From Granulosicoccus sp045106475 (lineage in GTDB: Bacteria; Pseudomonadota; Gammaproteobacteria; Granulosicoccales; Granulosicoccaceae), in assembly GCA_045106475.1 (NCBI GenBank), contig JBGCEO010000028.1, positions 1 to 64,000 of the forward strand: 64,000 nt of DNA. The letters run 5' to 3'. The first letter of the stretch is position 1. Each line of letters begins with the position of its first letter. The translations under genes and the position numbers were made by a program. Positions 17,297 through 26,273 of the stretch are shown here, piece after piece. The notes beneath the pieces were generated by a model. The model saw only the letters and a list, made by a program, of their open reading frames with translations, was not told where the DNA came from and did no database searches.

Positions 17297-17848
17297 GTGA
17301 ACCTGACTCATCACTTCCTCGTCTCCATGCCGCAGCTGCATGACTCCGAATTTAATGATTCTCTCATCTACATACTCGATCATGGTGAACACGGTGCGTT
17401 TGGCGTCATTCTCAACCACGAACTCGGTATGAATCTGGGTGCCGTGTTTGACCAACTGGAAATCCAAACGCAGAGTAGCAGCACGGCAGAGGAAGGCGTA
17501 TTGCGCGGCGGCCCCGTTGATGAAGGACACGGTCTGGTGCTACACCCGCCAGGCCCACAGTTTCAGATCACTCGTGATTTCGCCGGTGGCGTTTCTCTGT
17601 CGAGTTCACGCGACGTGCTAGAGGCCCTCGCCCTGGGCGAAGAACCGCACAATCACCTGGTATTGCTCGGACACTCCGGCTGGGCACCGGGTCAACTAGA
17701 GATGGAGGTGGCCAACAATGCCTGGTTAACCTGTGCCGCCAACACGACCGTCATATTCAACACTCCACTCAATGAGCGGCGACAGGCTGCTGGAAACATC
17801 CTTGGAATCGATTTACTGCAAATAGTTGGGCATTCAGGACGTGCCTGA
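17297..17848 (+). CDS. yqgE: YqgE/AlgH family protein (UPF0301)
   Basis: This conserved cytoplasmic protein of 183 residues has no settled biochemical role. In Pseudomonas it was named AlgH. Family signatures are seen as NLTHHFLVSMPQLHDSEF at the start and VLLGHSGWAPGQLEME near the C-terminus. The start is GTG at 17297 with a strong AGGAGG 8 bp upstream. The 3' end overlaps ruvX by 8 bp, so the two are probably coupled. Confidence 0.95.
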   Translation: MNLTHHFLVSMPQLHDSEFNDSLIYILDHGEHGAFGVILNHELGMNLGAVFDQLEIQTQSSSTAEEGVLRGGPVDEGHGLVLHPPGPQFQITRDFAGGVSLSSSRDVLEALALGEEPHNHLVLLGHSGWAPGQLEMEVANNAWLTCAANTTVIFNTPLNERRQAAGNILGIDLLQIVGHSGRA

Positions 17849-18320
17849 CGAGCAGCCTGGCCAAACCACGGCACAAAACGATTTCATATCAGGCACTTGC
17901 CTGGCATTTGATTTCGGCAGCAAGCGCATTGGTACTGCAGTTGGTGAAAGTCGTTTACAAACGGCGCAACCACTGGGCATCATCGTCAACACTAATGGCA
18001 CCCCTGACTGGCAGGCGGTGGATGCACTACTAGAACAGTGGAAACCCTCTCATCTTGTCGTTGGATGGCCGCTGACCGAGTCAGGTGAAGAGCAATCGAT
18101 CACTAGCCATGTAAAGGGTTTTATCAAACGCTTACAGAATCGTTACGCATTGCCGGTGCACAAAGCGGATGAGCGTTTTAGCTCTGTGGCAGCACAACAG
18201 GAACTAAAACGCTTGCGCCAAAGTGGGCAACGCAAGCGCAAGACCAACCATGCCGACGTCGATACCATAGCTGCAGCGCTTATACTGGAGTCATGGTTCA
18301 ACATGAAGACCTCTAAGTGA
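17841..18320 (+). CDS. ruvX: RuvX/YqgF Holliday junction resolvase-like nuclease
   Basis: This RNase H-fold protein of about 159 residues is linked in the family to Holliday junction resolution and to 5' processing of pre-16S rRNA. Acidic catalytic positions appear in LAFDFGSKRIGTAVG, in HKADERFSSVAA and in NHADVDTIAAALIL. GTG 17841 is preferred, with CAGGAC just upstream; TTG at 17826 is an in-frame alternative. The gene overlaps yqgE by 8 bp and pyrR by 4 bp (GTGA), a very compact operon. Confidence 0.95.
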   Translation: MPDEQPGQTTAQNDFISGTCLAFDFGSKRIGTAVGESRLQTAQPLGIIVNTNGTPDWQAVDALLEQWKPSHLVVGWPLTESGEEQSITSHVKGFIKRLQNRYALPVHKADERFSSVAAQQELKRLRQSGQRKRKTNHADVDTIAAALILESWFNMKTSK

Positions 18321-18862
18321 ACAACCCAGATACAAACAGCGTCAGCAACGTATTTGATCGTGAGACAGTCGCGCACTGGCTGGACCACATGGTCATGTCC
18401 CTCAAAGAACTGATTAAAGAGGGTGAGCCTGTTGCTCTTATCGGGATCCGGCGAGGCGGGGTTGACGTTGGCCACTACTTGCAGGATCAGCTGACACTGG
18501 CCGGAGCTCCGCTAACAGAACCTCTGGGTGAGCTCAATATCGCGTTTTATCGAGATGACTTCAGTTCGATTGGCTTGCACCCGGTTGTAGGTCCATCACA
18601 AGTGCCTTTTGCTGTTGATAACTGCCACATCATTCTTGTCGATGATGTGCTGGGTACAGGCCGCACAGTCAGAGCAGCAATGAACGAGATTTTTGACTAC
18701 GGACGACCGGCCCGCATCACCCTGGCAGTCCTCGTCCAACGCAAGGGCCACGAACTACCTATACGAGCTGACGTAATTGGACACAGTCTAGAAGTTGCTG
18801 ACAATCAATACATAGACCTGGATGCCCAAACTATGCAAGTCAGCGTGGGCGACAAAAAATGA
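18317..18862 (+). CDS. pyrR: PyrR bifunctional regulator / uracil phosphoribosyltransferase homologue
   Basis: This type I phosphoribosyltransferase of 181 residues has the PRPP-binding loop ILVDDVLGTGRTVRAA near residues 110-125. PyrR of Gram-positives binds pyr mRNA, whereas in Pseudomonas it acts as a regulator of pyr genes with weak UPRTase activity. The GTG start overlaps the ruvX stop (GTGA), and its stop overlaps the pyrB start (ATGA). No PyrR-type RNA hairpin leader could be seen, because there is no untranslated gap. Confidence 0.93.
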   Translation: MNNPDTNSVSNVFDRETVAHWLDHMVMSLKELIKEGEPVALIGIRRGGVDVGHYLQDQLTLAGAPLTEPLGELNIAFYRDDFSSIGLHPVVGPSQVPFAVDNCHIILVDDVLGTGRTVRAAMNEIFDYGRPARITLAVLVQRKGHELPIRADVIGHSLEVADNQYIDLDAQTMQVSVGDKK

Positions 18863-19890
18863 GTTTGCCTGACCCTCAGTTCAACAGTGCGTCACAGCTT
18901 CATCACTTCCTGGACCTTGACGGACTTGATGCCGACATACTCACCAATATACTTGATACCGCCGAAGGGTTTGCCGGGGTTAATGATCGCACCATAAAAA
19001 ACGTGCCTTTGCTTCGAGGTAAAACAGTTGCCAACCTCTTTTTTGAAAACAGTACTCGAACACGAACAGCTTTTGAGTTAGCAGCGAAAAGACTTAGCGC
19101 GGACATACTCAACGTTGATCTGGTTACATCATCCACTAAAAAAGGTGAATCGCTGTTAGATACCTTGCATGTTCTCGAGGCCTTGCAGTGCGATATGTTT
19201 ATCGTTCGCCATGGTGATTCAGGAGCCGCACACTTTATTGCAAGGCATGTATCGCCCTACATTAACGTTATTAACGGGGGTGACGGACAACATTCCCATC
19301 CCACTCAGGGCATGCTGGACATGTTCACTATAAGGCGTCACAAGGGTGATTTCAGCAAGCTCTGCGTCGTTATTATTGGTGATATCAAACATTCACGTGT
19401 TGCCCGATCAGATATTTCTGCTCTAGTAAAGCTAGGCACCGGAGAGGTAAGGGTTGTTGGTCCACGTACGCTAATACCCACCGATGTAGAATCTTTGGGC
19501 GTAAAGGTATACCCCGATCTAAACAAAGCGCTCCAAGGAGCGGATGTCATCATGGGGTTACGACTGCAAAAAGAGCGCATGCAATCCGCCACAGTGCCTA
19601 GCAGTGGCGAGTTCTATCGCACATACGGACTCACGCCCGAACGATTGGCACTGGCCAAACCTGATGCACTGGTTATGCATCCCGGCCCGACCAACAGAGG
19701 TGTGGAGATAGCAGGCAGCGTTGCTGACGGCAAACAGTCGGTCATTCTCGAACAGGTTACCTATGGAATCGCAGTACGCATGGCCGTCATGTCCATTGTC
19801 ATGGGTAATGCGACCAGCCTGCGTCATGCTGCAAGCGAAGCGCAAAGCGTTGAACCGGCTACACCCGATCAAACGGGATCCAACTTATGA
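18859..19890 (+). CDS. pyrB: Aspartate carbamoyltransferase catalytic chain
   Basis: PyrB condenses carbamoyl phosphate with aspartate in pyrimidine synthesis. The 343-residue chain has the carbamoyl phosphate loop FFENSTRTRTAFELAAKRL, the HPTQ motif (HSHPTQGMLDM) and HPGPTNRGVEI. The length is close to the Pseudomonas class A enzyme, which forms a dodecamer with the PyrC' protein made by the next gene. It overlaps pyrR and pyrC' by 4 bp each. Confidence 0.97.
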   Translation: MSLPDPQFNSASQLHHFLDLDGLDADILTNILDTAEGFAGVNDRTIKNVPLLRGKTVANLFFENSTRTRTAFELAAKRLSADILNVDLVTSSTKKGESLLDTLHVLEALQCDMFIVRHGDSGAAHFIARHVSPYINVINGGDGQHSHPTQGMLDMFTIRRHKGDFSKLCVVIIGDIKHSRVARSDISALVKLGTGEVRVVGPRTLIPTDVESLGVKVYPDLNKALQGADVIMGLRLQKERMQSATVPSSGEFYRTYGLTPERLALAKPDALVMHPGPTNRGVEIAGSVADGKQSVILEQVTYGIAVRMAVMSIVMGNATSLRHAASEAQSVEPATPDQTGSNL

Positions 19891-21227
19891 GCGTTTCCAG
19901 CGCAGAGCGCATTATCATTACCAACATCCGTCTTTTAGGTAGCGATGAGCTGAAAACTATCATCGTGCAAGACGGTAAGGTTGAATCAATAGACCGGCAA
20001 ACCGACTCTCAAAAGCATGAAACGGGCGCGGAAGATAGCAAATTATCAATTATCGATGCCAAAGGCTCTCTGGCAATACCCGGGCTAACTGATCTTTACA
20101 CGCGCTTGCGAGAACCGGGTATGACCCGCAAGGGTACGCTGAACAGCGAATCACATGCGGCAATTGCCTCGGGATTTACCAGGCTTCTGTGCGCGCCCGA
20201 CACACAACCTGCCATCGACAATATCGCCACTGTTGAACTTATCCGTCAACGAGCCAACCTGGCCAATGCTGCTCACGTTATACCGATAGCTGCACTAACC
20301 GTCGGGCTCAAGGGCGAACAATTGAGTGAGTTGGCCACCTTGCAGAGCGCTGGCTGTCTTGTTGCAGGACAGGCCGATTCTGCGCTCGAAAGTACCAACG
20401 TCCTGTACAGCGCGATGGAGTATGCAGCCTCTTTTGATATGCCGCTGTTCATGACTGCGCGAGACGCACAATTGGGCGCTGATGGTTGCGCTCATACCGG
20501 CGCCATGGCCACCCGACTCGGTTTACCTTCCATACCCATTGCCGCCGAGACCGTAGCCCTGGCCCGTTTGCTTGAATTGTGTCGCGAAACCGGATGCAGG
20601 CTACACATCTCCAGAATAAGCTCAGCGCGTGCTGTTGATATGATCAACGAGGCCAAACAAGCCGCGCTGCCAGTCAGCTGTGATGTCGGTATCCACCATC
20701 TGTTTTTCAGCGATGAGGATCTGGCAGGCTACGATGCACATTTTCACAGTGCCGTACCCTTTCGCAGCGTGCAGGATCGTAATGCACTGCAGGCGGGAGT
20801 TAAAAACGGCAGTATCGATGCCATCTGTACTGATCATGCGCCCCATGACATTGATGCAAGTCTGGCCCCGTTCCCTGTTACAGAACCCGGACTCAGTGCG
20901 TACGACTGGTTCATACCACTGCTGCTGCAATTGCCGCAGCGACTGAATATGTCTTTGAATCAGGTATTAGCAAAATTTATTGATGCGCCTGCCATGATAT
21001 TAACGGGAGTTGCAAACCCAGGGCTCGATAACGCTTTGGGGAAACCTGCAGACTTTTTTCTTCTGGATCCCGATCAGGATGCTTCCAAGCGACGCTCACA
21101 TCTTCAAAGTGCCGGCGCAAACCACCCTTTAAACACTCACGAAGCCGAATCACTGAACATGAGTCCACTCAAAGGAGTAGTTACGCATGCTGCAACGCAA
21201 GAACGCTTTTTTGATTTCAGCGTTTAA
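19887..21227 (+). CDS. pyrC': Non-catalytic dihydroorotase homologue PyrC' (ATCase partner)
   Basis: This 446-residue amidohydrolase-fold protein resembles type I dihydroorotase but lacks its metal site. The active-enzyme motif DxHxHxRxPG appears as D69-L-Y-T-R-L-R-E-P-G78, so both zinc-binding histidines are Tyr71 and Arg73. The usual HAED is TARD. Some scaffold motifs remain (CTDHAPHDID, RLHISRISS). In Pseudomonas such PyrC' chains are inactive and hold the ATCase dodecamer together. A structural role with the adjacent pyrB is the likely one here. A true dihydroorotase must be elsewhere. Confidence 0.93.
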   Translation: MSVSSAERIIITNIRLLGSDELKTIIVQDGKVESIDRQTDSQKHETGAEDSKLSIIDAKGSLAIPGLTDLYTRLREPGMTRKGTLNSESHAAIASGFTRLLCAPDTQPAIDNIATVELIRQRANLANAAHVIPIAALTVGLKGEQLSELATLQSAGCLVAGQADSALESTNVLYSAMEYAASFDMPLFMTARDAQLGADGCAHTGAMATRLGLPSIPIAAETVALARLLELCRETGCRLHISRISSARAVDMINEAKQAALPVSCDVGIHHLFFSDEDLAGYDAHFHSAVPFRSVQDRNALQAGVKNGSIDAICTDHAPHDIDASLAPFPVTEPGLSAYDWFIPLLLQLPQRLNMSLNQVLAKFIDAPAMILTGVANPGLDNALGKPADFFLLDPDQDASKRRSHLQSAGANHPLNTHEAESLNMSPLKGVVTHAATQERFFDFSV

Positions 21228-22261
21228 GCCGTTTCTCCTCTGATCAATTCGAATCCAACATCTTGCTTTACCGGAACTGGCGCACCACCGAGTCTCTTGA
21301 TGAGATGTTCTGCTGCTAACTTGCCCACTTTAAGGCGGCGCACGCTGGTGGTGGTCAGTCTCGCTGGCAGTACTGATCCGATATCCAGTCCGCCAAAGCC
21401 TGCAATAGCCACATCGCCTGGTATCTTGATGCCTTTTTGCTGACAGAACATCAAGCCACCGACCGCCATATTATCGTCCAGGAAATACAAAACCCGGATT
21501 GAAGGATTGCCTGAAAGCAGCTGTTCAGCACCATAGTAGCCAGCATAAAATGAAGATCGGTCATTGAGAAATAAGGTTTCGGGCTGCTGCCCTACTCCTT
21601 CTGTAAAGCCCGCCAGACGATCGGCTCCCAGCAAAAACTCACCCTGCCGTACACCGACATAACCTACATCTCCCCGGTAGCGAGTGTGCAGGTACTTACC
21701 CATCTCGTAGCCTGCGTCAAAATGATTCAAACCGACCTGCAGCGGATCCGATACTTTCTGTTCTTTGCCACTATCGGTGAGATTCCATATCTCGACAACC
21801 GGAACTGTAACGCTTTGCAGCAACGTACGATTAGCATCACTACGTGCTCTGCCAGCGACAACCAGAGCACATGGACGCCAGGCTAGAGCCGAGTTAAGCC
21901 ACTTATACTCAGCTTCATCGTCGTAGCCGACAACTCCGACAATGGGTTGATAACCTACTGATGCAAGTTTGTTCTCCAGACCTTCGAGTATCTGGCTATA
22001 CAGTTCGCGCCCAAGTGTAGGCAAAGCTATGGCAACCAGACTGGTAGCCGTATCCGATCCCAATGCCGCGGCAATGCGATTGGGCACATAGCCAAGCTGT
22101 TTTGACACCGCCAGGACCTTATCCCGCGTGGCTTCCGAATAGCCGTCGGCGCCACGCAACACGCGTGAGGCGGTCATTCGCGAGACACCCGCCTCCTTCG
22201 CGATTTCCGTCAGCGAAACGCCTTTCGATTTTGAACCCAAACCAGATTTTGCCATTGACAC
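21224..22261 (-). CDS. LacI-family transcriptional regulator
   Basis: This sugar-responsive repressor of 345 residues has an N-terminal helix-turn-helix (VSLTEIAKEAGVSRMTASRVLRG) and a periplasmic-binding-protein-like effector domain (FLDDNMAVGGLMFC, IAGFGGLDIGS). The sequence looks closest to the GntR (gluconate) branch, judged by eye. It is divergent from a sugar ABC operon, with two candidate operators between. Its stop overlaps the pyrC' stop by 4 bp on the other strand. GTG 22261 has AAGGG upstream; ATG 22255 is the alternative start. Confidence 0.93.
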   Translation of the reverse strand: MSMAKSGLGSKSKGVSLTEIAKEAGVSRMTASRVLRGADGYSEATRDKVLAVSKQLGYVPNRIAAALGSDTATSLVAIALPTLGRELYSQILEGLENKLASVGYQPIVGVVGYDDEAEYKWLNSALAWRPCALVVAGRARSDANRTLLQSVTVPVVEIWNLTDSGKEQKVSDPLQVGLNHFDAGYEMGKYLHTRYRGDVGYVGVRQGEFLLGADRLAGFTEGVGQQPETLFLNDRSSFYAGYYGAEQLLSGNPSIRVLYFLDDNMAVGGLMFCQQKGIKIPGDVAIAGFGGLDIGSVLPARLTTTSVRRLKVGKLAAEHLIKRLGGAPVPVKQDVGFELIRGETA

Positions 22262-22292
22262 GCTCTGCCCTTAAGCCCTATTCTGCAACAAC

Positions 22293-22315
22293 GTTACCGA
22301 TAACGCAAACCGGTT
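22293..22315. promoter_or_regulatory. Candidate LacI/GntR-type operators between the regulator and the ABC operon
   Basis: GTTACCGATAAC (22293-22304) is a near-perfect palindrome close to the GntR consensus centre GTTACCGGTAAC. AACCGGTT (22308-22315) is a perfect palindrome with the central CCGG or CG step typical of LacI-family sites. Both fall in the 99-bp divergent region, so binding could control both directions. The regulator-site pairing is inferred from position and motif. Confidence 0.55.
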
Positions 22316-22360
22316 ACATCCACGTATGATCTTCTCAATTTTCCCACAGCTGATGATGCA

Positions 22361-23884
22361 ATGACCAGCGCAGAAGCACCTCCAGCATTGCCCGATGGCC
22401 TGTTTTTTCACCGCATCTGCAAGAGCTTTGGCGGTACGCAGGCCCTGAATGAAGTCACCATGAATGTGGGTAAAGGCGAAATCGTCGCCCTGCTTGGAGA
22501 AAATGGAGCGGGTAAGTCTACCCTGATAAAAATTCTTGGCGGCATTCATCAAGCAGACTCTGGTAACGTCGTAATCGACCGCACCCCTTACCGTCATACG
22601 CCGGGCAACACGAAGGTGCGTCAGGCCGTGGCCTTCATTCATCAGGACCTGGGGCTGATCGAATGGATGAGCATTGCCGAAAACATGGCCCTGGCACAGG
22701 GCTATCAGCGCAAAGCCGGGTTGATTGACTGGAAGGCCTGCGAACAACACACAAGAACAGCACTAGAGCGTGTCGGCTGTGACTTTGATCCTCGCATGCG
22801 TGTTAGTCGCTTAACTCGTGCAGAGAAATCTCTGGTTGCCATTGCTCGCGCCTTGGCAGTTGATTGTGACTATCTGGTTCTCGACGAACCGACTGCCAGC
22901 CTTCCATCAGATGACGTAGATACGCTTTTTACAGTGTTACAGCGATTGCGCAATGATGGTGTCGGCATGATTTACGTGTCTCACAGACTCGATGAAGTCT
23001 TTCAGATATCCGATCGAGTTGTGGTTTTGCGAGACGGTGAAACCGTGGGCGTTAGATCAGTTGCACATACAAACCCAGAAGAATTAGTAGATTTGATTGT
23101 TGGTCATAAACCGAAAACTTTCGACAAACTGGAGCCCGCAGAGGTAACACCTCTATTGTCAATCAAAGATCTCTATACAGAACACACCGGCCCCATCAAC
23201 ATGGAAGTGAGCAATGGAGAAATACTGGGCCTTGTAGGACTACGCGGTGCCGGACAGGAAGACATTGGTCGTTGCCTGTTTGGCACTGAACGGTTCGAAG
23301 GCAGTATTACGTTCAACAACAAACCTTTCGTGCCACAGTCTCCACAGGACGCAATGCGAACGGGTATAGGCCTGATTCCCAGGGATCGAGTTGTAGAATC
23401 AGTAGCCGCAGCTTTAACTATCAGAGAAAATCTCTTCCTGAATCCCGGCGCATTAGGTCGTGGCCTCTTTTCCTTTATGGGTCGTCGTAGTGAAAAACAG
23501 AAAGCCTTTACGGCAGGCGTTGACGTTGGTCTGAGACCTAATGATCCCGAACTCCCGATTGAAGCGCTTTCTGGCGGTAATCAGCAAAAAGTCATAGTCG
23601 GACGTTGGCTGACAAATAACAATCTTTTGTTGATTGCAGAAGATCCCACAGCGGGTGTGGATGTTGGTGCGAAGGCCGAGATTTACTCATTGTTGAATGA
23701 GATGGTGACTAGTGGCGTACCGGTTATCGTTATCTCCACCGACTTTGAAGAGGTAGCCACGCTATGTAACAGGGCAATCGTGTTCAATCGCGGACTTTGC
23801 ATAGAGCAGTTCTCCGGCAATCAACTAACCACAGAGGCGCTGGTTCAATCCGCCTCTGCCAGCGACTATCAGGCACAGGCATGA
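22361..23884 (+). CDS. Sugar ABC transporter ATP-binding protein (RbsA-like, two ATPase domains)
   Basis: This 507-residue protein has tandem nucleotide-binding domains, as in the CUT2 family that imports ribose, xylose, inositol and similar sugars. The first half has Walker A GENGAGKST and Walker B YLVLDEPTAS but a degraded signature (SRLTRAEKS). The second half has a weak Walker A (GLRGAGQED), a good signature (LSGGNQQK) and a Walker B ending in IAEDPTAGVDVG, with the usual Asp-Glu order swapped. Such asymmetry is common in this family. It is coupled to the permease by a 4-bp overlap. Confidence 0.95.
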   Translation: MTSAEAPPALPDGLFFHRICKSFGGTQALNEVTMNVGKGEIVALLGENGAGKSTLIKILGGIHQADSGNVVIDRTPYRHTPGNTKVRQAVAFIHQDLGLIEWMSIAENMALAQGYQRKAGLIDWKACEQHTRTALERVGCDFDPRMRVSRLTRAEKSLVAIARALAVDCDYLVLDEPTASLPSDDVDTLFTVLQRLRNDGVGMIYVSHRLDEVFQISDRVVVLRDGETVGVRSVAHTNPEELVDLIVGHKPKTFDKLEPAEVTPLLSIKDLYTEHTGPINMEVSNGEILGLVGLRGAGQEDIGRCLFGTERFEGSITFNNKPFVPQSPQDAMRTGIGLIPRDRVVESVAAALTIRENLFLNPGALGRGLFSFMGRRSEKQKAFTAGVDVGLRPNDPELPIEALSGGNQQKVIVGRWLTNNNLLLIAEDPTAGVDVGAKAEIYSLLNEMVTSGVPVIVISTDFEEVATLCNRAIVFNRGLCIEQFSGNQLTTEALVQSASASDYQAQA

Positions 23885-24966
23885 ACTCAATAAAAGCATC
23901 TGCACTTGAACCCACGCGTGATGAGCTGCAAAAACTAACTATTACTGCACGCTTGATGCGACTTGCACCGGTCTATGGATTGGTCATTCTCACCGTACTG
24001 TTAATCCTTATTTTTACTCTGTTACTGCCCGATACCTTCCCCACTCTGCTCAACCTTCGCTCGATCATCTCAGACAAGGCGATCATCGCTATTCTATCCC
24101 TGGCAGCAACCATACCGATGGTTACGGGCAAGATTGATCTTACTGTGGGCTACGGTATTGTTCTTTGGCACATCCTGGCTATCAGCCTTCAAACACTGGG
24201 GATTCCGTGGCCGCTTGCCTGTTTGATTGTATTGATGCTCGGTGCGTTGTCAGGGCTCTTTAACGGCTTGTTAGTTGAGGTTGCGCGCATCGATAGCTTT
24301 ATTGCAACCCTGGGCACCGGTACCGTGCTGTACGCGCTGGCACTTTGGCACACCGGCGGGCGGCAGATGGTAGCCATGCTACCGGATGGATTCTATGCGC
24401 TGAATACGACTTTTGTCTTCGGCTTACCCATCACCGGATTCTATGTTCTAGCTATTGCCATCGCTTTGTGGGTGATTCTGGAATATCTACCCATTGGTCG
24501 CTACATGTACGCTATTGGCGCAAACCCTACCGCCGCCTCTCTCAATGGCATACCGGTTCCACGTTATGTAATGGGCGCTTTTATAGCATCAGGAACACTC
24601 ACAGCATTAGCCGGAGTGCTCCTGGCCAGCAAGCTTCGCATCGGACAGGCAAGCGTCGGGTTGGAGTATTTGCTTCCGGCATTAGTCGGTGCCTTTCTGG
24701 GCTCCACAACAATAAAACCCGGGCGAGTCAACGTCTGGGGCACCTTGATTGGAGTCACCATACTGGCGGTTGGTATTTCCGGCATACAACAATTTGGAGG
24801 CTCCTTCTGGGTAGAGCCCCTATTCAATGGTGTGACACTACTGGTCGCCATCGGCATAGCAGGTTATGCACAACGAAAACGCAGTGGCGTAATTAACAGC
24901 ACGCCTGGCAAAAATGAAGAAAAACAAGAGCCATTACAAGCTGATCAAACCGGGAGTTCCTCCTGA
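23881..24966 (+). CDS. Sugar ABC transporter permease (RbsC-like)
   Basis: This inner-membrane permease of 361 residues has about ten hydrophobic segments. It shows the family loop YAIGANPTAASLNGIPV, which is the EAA-like contact region of CUT2 permeases, and GKIDLTVGYGIVLWH near the start. ATG 23881 overlaps the ATPase stop (ATGA). The last 25 residues form a polar tail (GKNEEKQEP). Its substrate cannot be read from sequence; the downstream KDG-kinase-like gene suggests a sugar acid or related compound. Confidence 0.95.
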   Translation: MNSIKASALEPTRDELQKLTITARLMRLAPVYGLVILTVLLILIFTLLLPDTFPTLLNLRSIISDKAIIAILSLAATIPMVTGKIDLTVGYGIVLWHILAISLQTLGIPWPLACLIVLMLGALSGLFNGLLVEVARIDSFIATLGTGTVLYALALWHTGGRQMVAMLPDGFYALNTTFVFGLPITGFYVLAIAIALWVILEYLPIGRYMYAIGANPTAASLNGIPVPRYVMGAFIASGTLTALAGVLLASKLRIGQASVGLEYLLPALVGAFLGSTTIKPGRVNVWGTLIGVTILAVGISGIQQFGGSFWVEPLFNGVTLLVAIGIAGYAQRKRSGVINSTPGKNEEKQEPLQADQTGSSS

Positions 24967-25034
24967 CAAGGTTAAAGACATTTCAACATGAAAAATTTTG
25001 TTTCCTCACCACAACTCAATAAGGAGAAAACCAC

Positions 25035-26141
25035 ATGAGGATGAAGTTACTGAAAACAGCTGCACTGAGCGGCACGTTAGCAGTGAGCACCATGACAGGT
25101 ACCGCGCAAGCCGATGCGATGAGCGATGCCATGGAATTTGTGAACAAGTACGCTATGAAGGTAGAAACCTGGGATGGTCCGACTACTGGCCCTAAAGCTA
25201 TTCCAGACCAAACGATTGTAGTGCTCGCAGGCGATTTGAAGAACGGTGGGATTCTGGGAGCAACAACAGGCATTGAAGAAGCCGCTGAAGCCATAGGCTG
25301 GACGGTACGTGTTCTGGATGGTGCAGGAACCGTGTCCGGTCGAACATCTGCAATGGGCCAGGCACTCGCTCTGAAACCAAACGGCATCATCCTTAACGGC
25401 TTCGATTCTCAAGAACAGATGCAAGGTATGCTGGCCGCCGCGGAGGCAGGTATACCCCTGGTTTCCTGGCACGCGGGTTCCGCTATCGGCCCAATGGATG
25501 AAGCCGGTATTTTTGCAAACGTCACGACCGACCCGATGTTGGTATCAGAATCTGCCGCCAAGTGGGCTTTTGCAGATGCAGATGGTAAACCTAACGTCAT
25601 CATCTTTACCGACTCGACCTATCAAATAGCAATAGACAAAGCGGACAGAATGAAGGAGGTTATCGAGGAGCTGGGCGGAACGGTTCTGGAGTATGTTGAT
25701 ACACCCATAGCGGAAACATCACAACGCATGCCACAGCTCACTACCTCCCTGCTACAACGCTATGGTTCGAAATGGACTCACTCATTGGCAATCAATGATC
25801 TGTACTTTGATTTCATGGGACCATCACTGGCTGCCGCTGGTATCAAAGGCGATGGTGCACCCGTTAATGTTTCTGCGGGTGATGGCTCCGAATCTTCCTA
25901 CCAGCGGATCCGAAGCAGACAGTACCAGCAAGTTACCGTAGCTGAGCCTCTAAACCTGCAAGGCTGGCAGTTAATCGACGAGATGAATCGTGCTCTGGCC
26001 GGTGAAGAATGGTCAGGCTACGTGTCTCCGCTTCATGTTGTGACAACTGACAATGTCGAATTCGATGGCGGGCCAAGGAACACATTCGATCCTGAAAACG
26101 GTTATCAGGACGCTTACAAAAAAATCTGGAGCGGTAGCTAG
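25035..26141 (+). CDS. Sugar-binding periplasmic protein of the ABC transporter (RbsB-like)
   Basis: This solute-binding protein of 368 residues has a cleavable signal peptide (MKLLKTAALSGTLAVSTMTGTAQA, cut before DAMSD). The Peripla_BP_4 type fold shows as IILNGFDSQEQMQGMLAAAEAGIPLVSWHAG and LAINDLYFDFMGPSLAAAGI. AAGGAG lies 8 bp upstream of the ATG. A 68-bp gap after the permease and a strong terminator after the gene suggest separate, higher expression, as is usual for binding proteins. Confidence 0.95.
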   Translation: MRMKLLKTAALSGTLAVSTMTGTAQADAMSDAMEFVNKYAMKVETWDGPTTGPKAIPDQTIVVLAGDLKNGGILGATTGIEEAAEAIGWTVRVLDGAGTVSGRTSAMGQALALKPNGIILNGFDSQEQMQGMLAAAEAGIPLVSWHAGSAIGPMDEAGIFANVTTDPMLVSESAAKWAFADADGKPNVIIFTDSTYQIAIDKADRMKEVIEELGGTVLEYVDTPIAETSQRMPQLTTSLLQRYGSKWTHSLAINDLYFDFMGPSLAAAGIKGDGAPVNVSAGDGSESSYQRIRSRQYQQVTVAEPLNLQGWQLIDEMNRALAGEEWSGYVSPLHVVTTDNVEFDGGPRNTFDPENGYQDAYKKIWSGS

Positions 26142-26178
26142 CAAGCAAAACCTGTTAAACCATAGGTAGCTCATCATG

Positions 26179-26212
26179 GGGCCAGTCACTTCTAAAAGTG
26201 TCTGGCCCTTTT
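26179..26212 (+). terminator. Rho-independent terminator after the sugar-binding protein gene
   Basis: GGGCCAG (26179-26185) pairs with CTGGCCC (26202-26208). CACTT (26187-26191) pairs with AAGTG (26196-26200) across one T-T mismatch, with loop CTAA. TTTT follows at 26209-26212. The hairpin sits 38 bp after the stop and 62 bp before the kinase start, so it should end or attenuate the ABC transcript. Confidence 0.85.
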
Positions 26213-26273
26213 GCGTTTCCTGATCACTTTTTGTGTACCATCACAGCCCAGCCTTTCAACAGTATTGTAATCC

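Noticed and set aside
22271..22750. 159-residue minus-strand frame opposite the ABC ATPase gene and the operators
   Set aside because: Its sequence is an antisense shadow of the ATPase Walker region.
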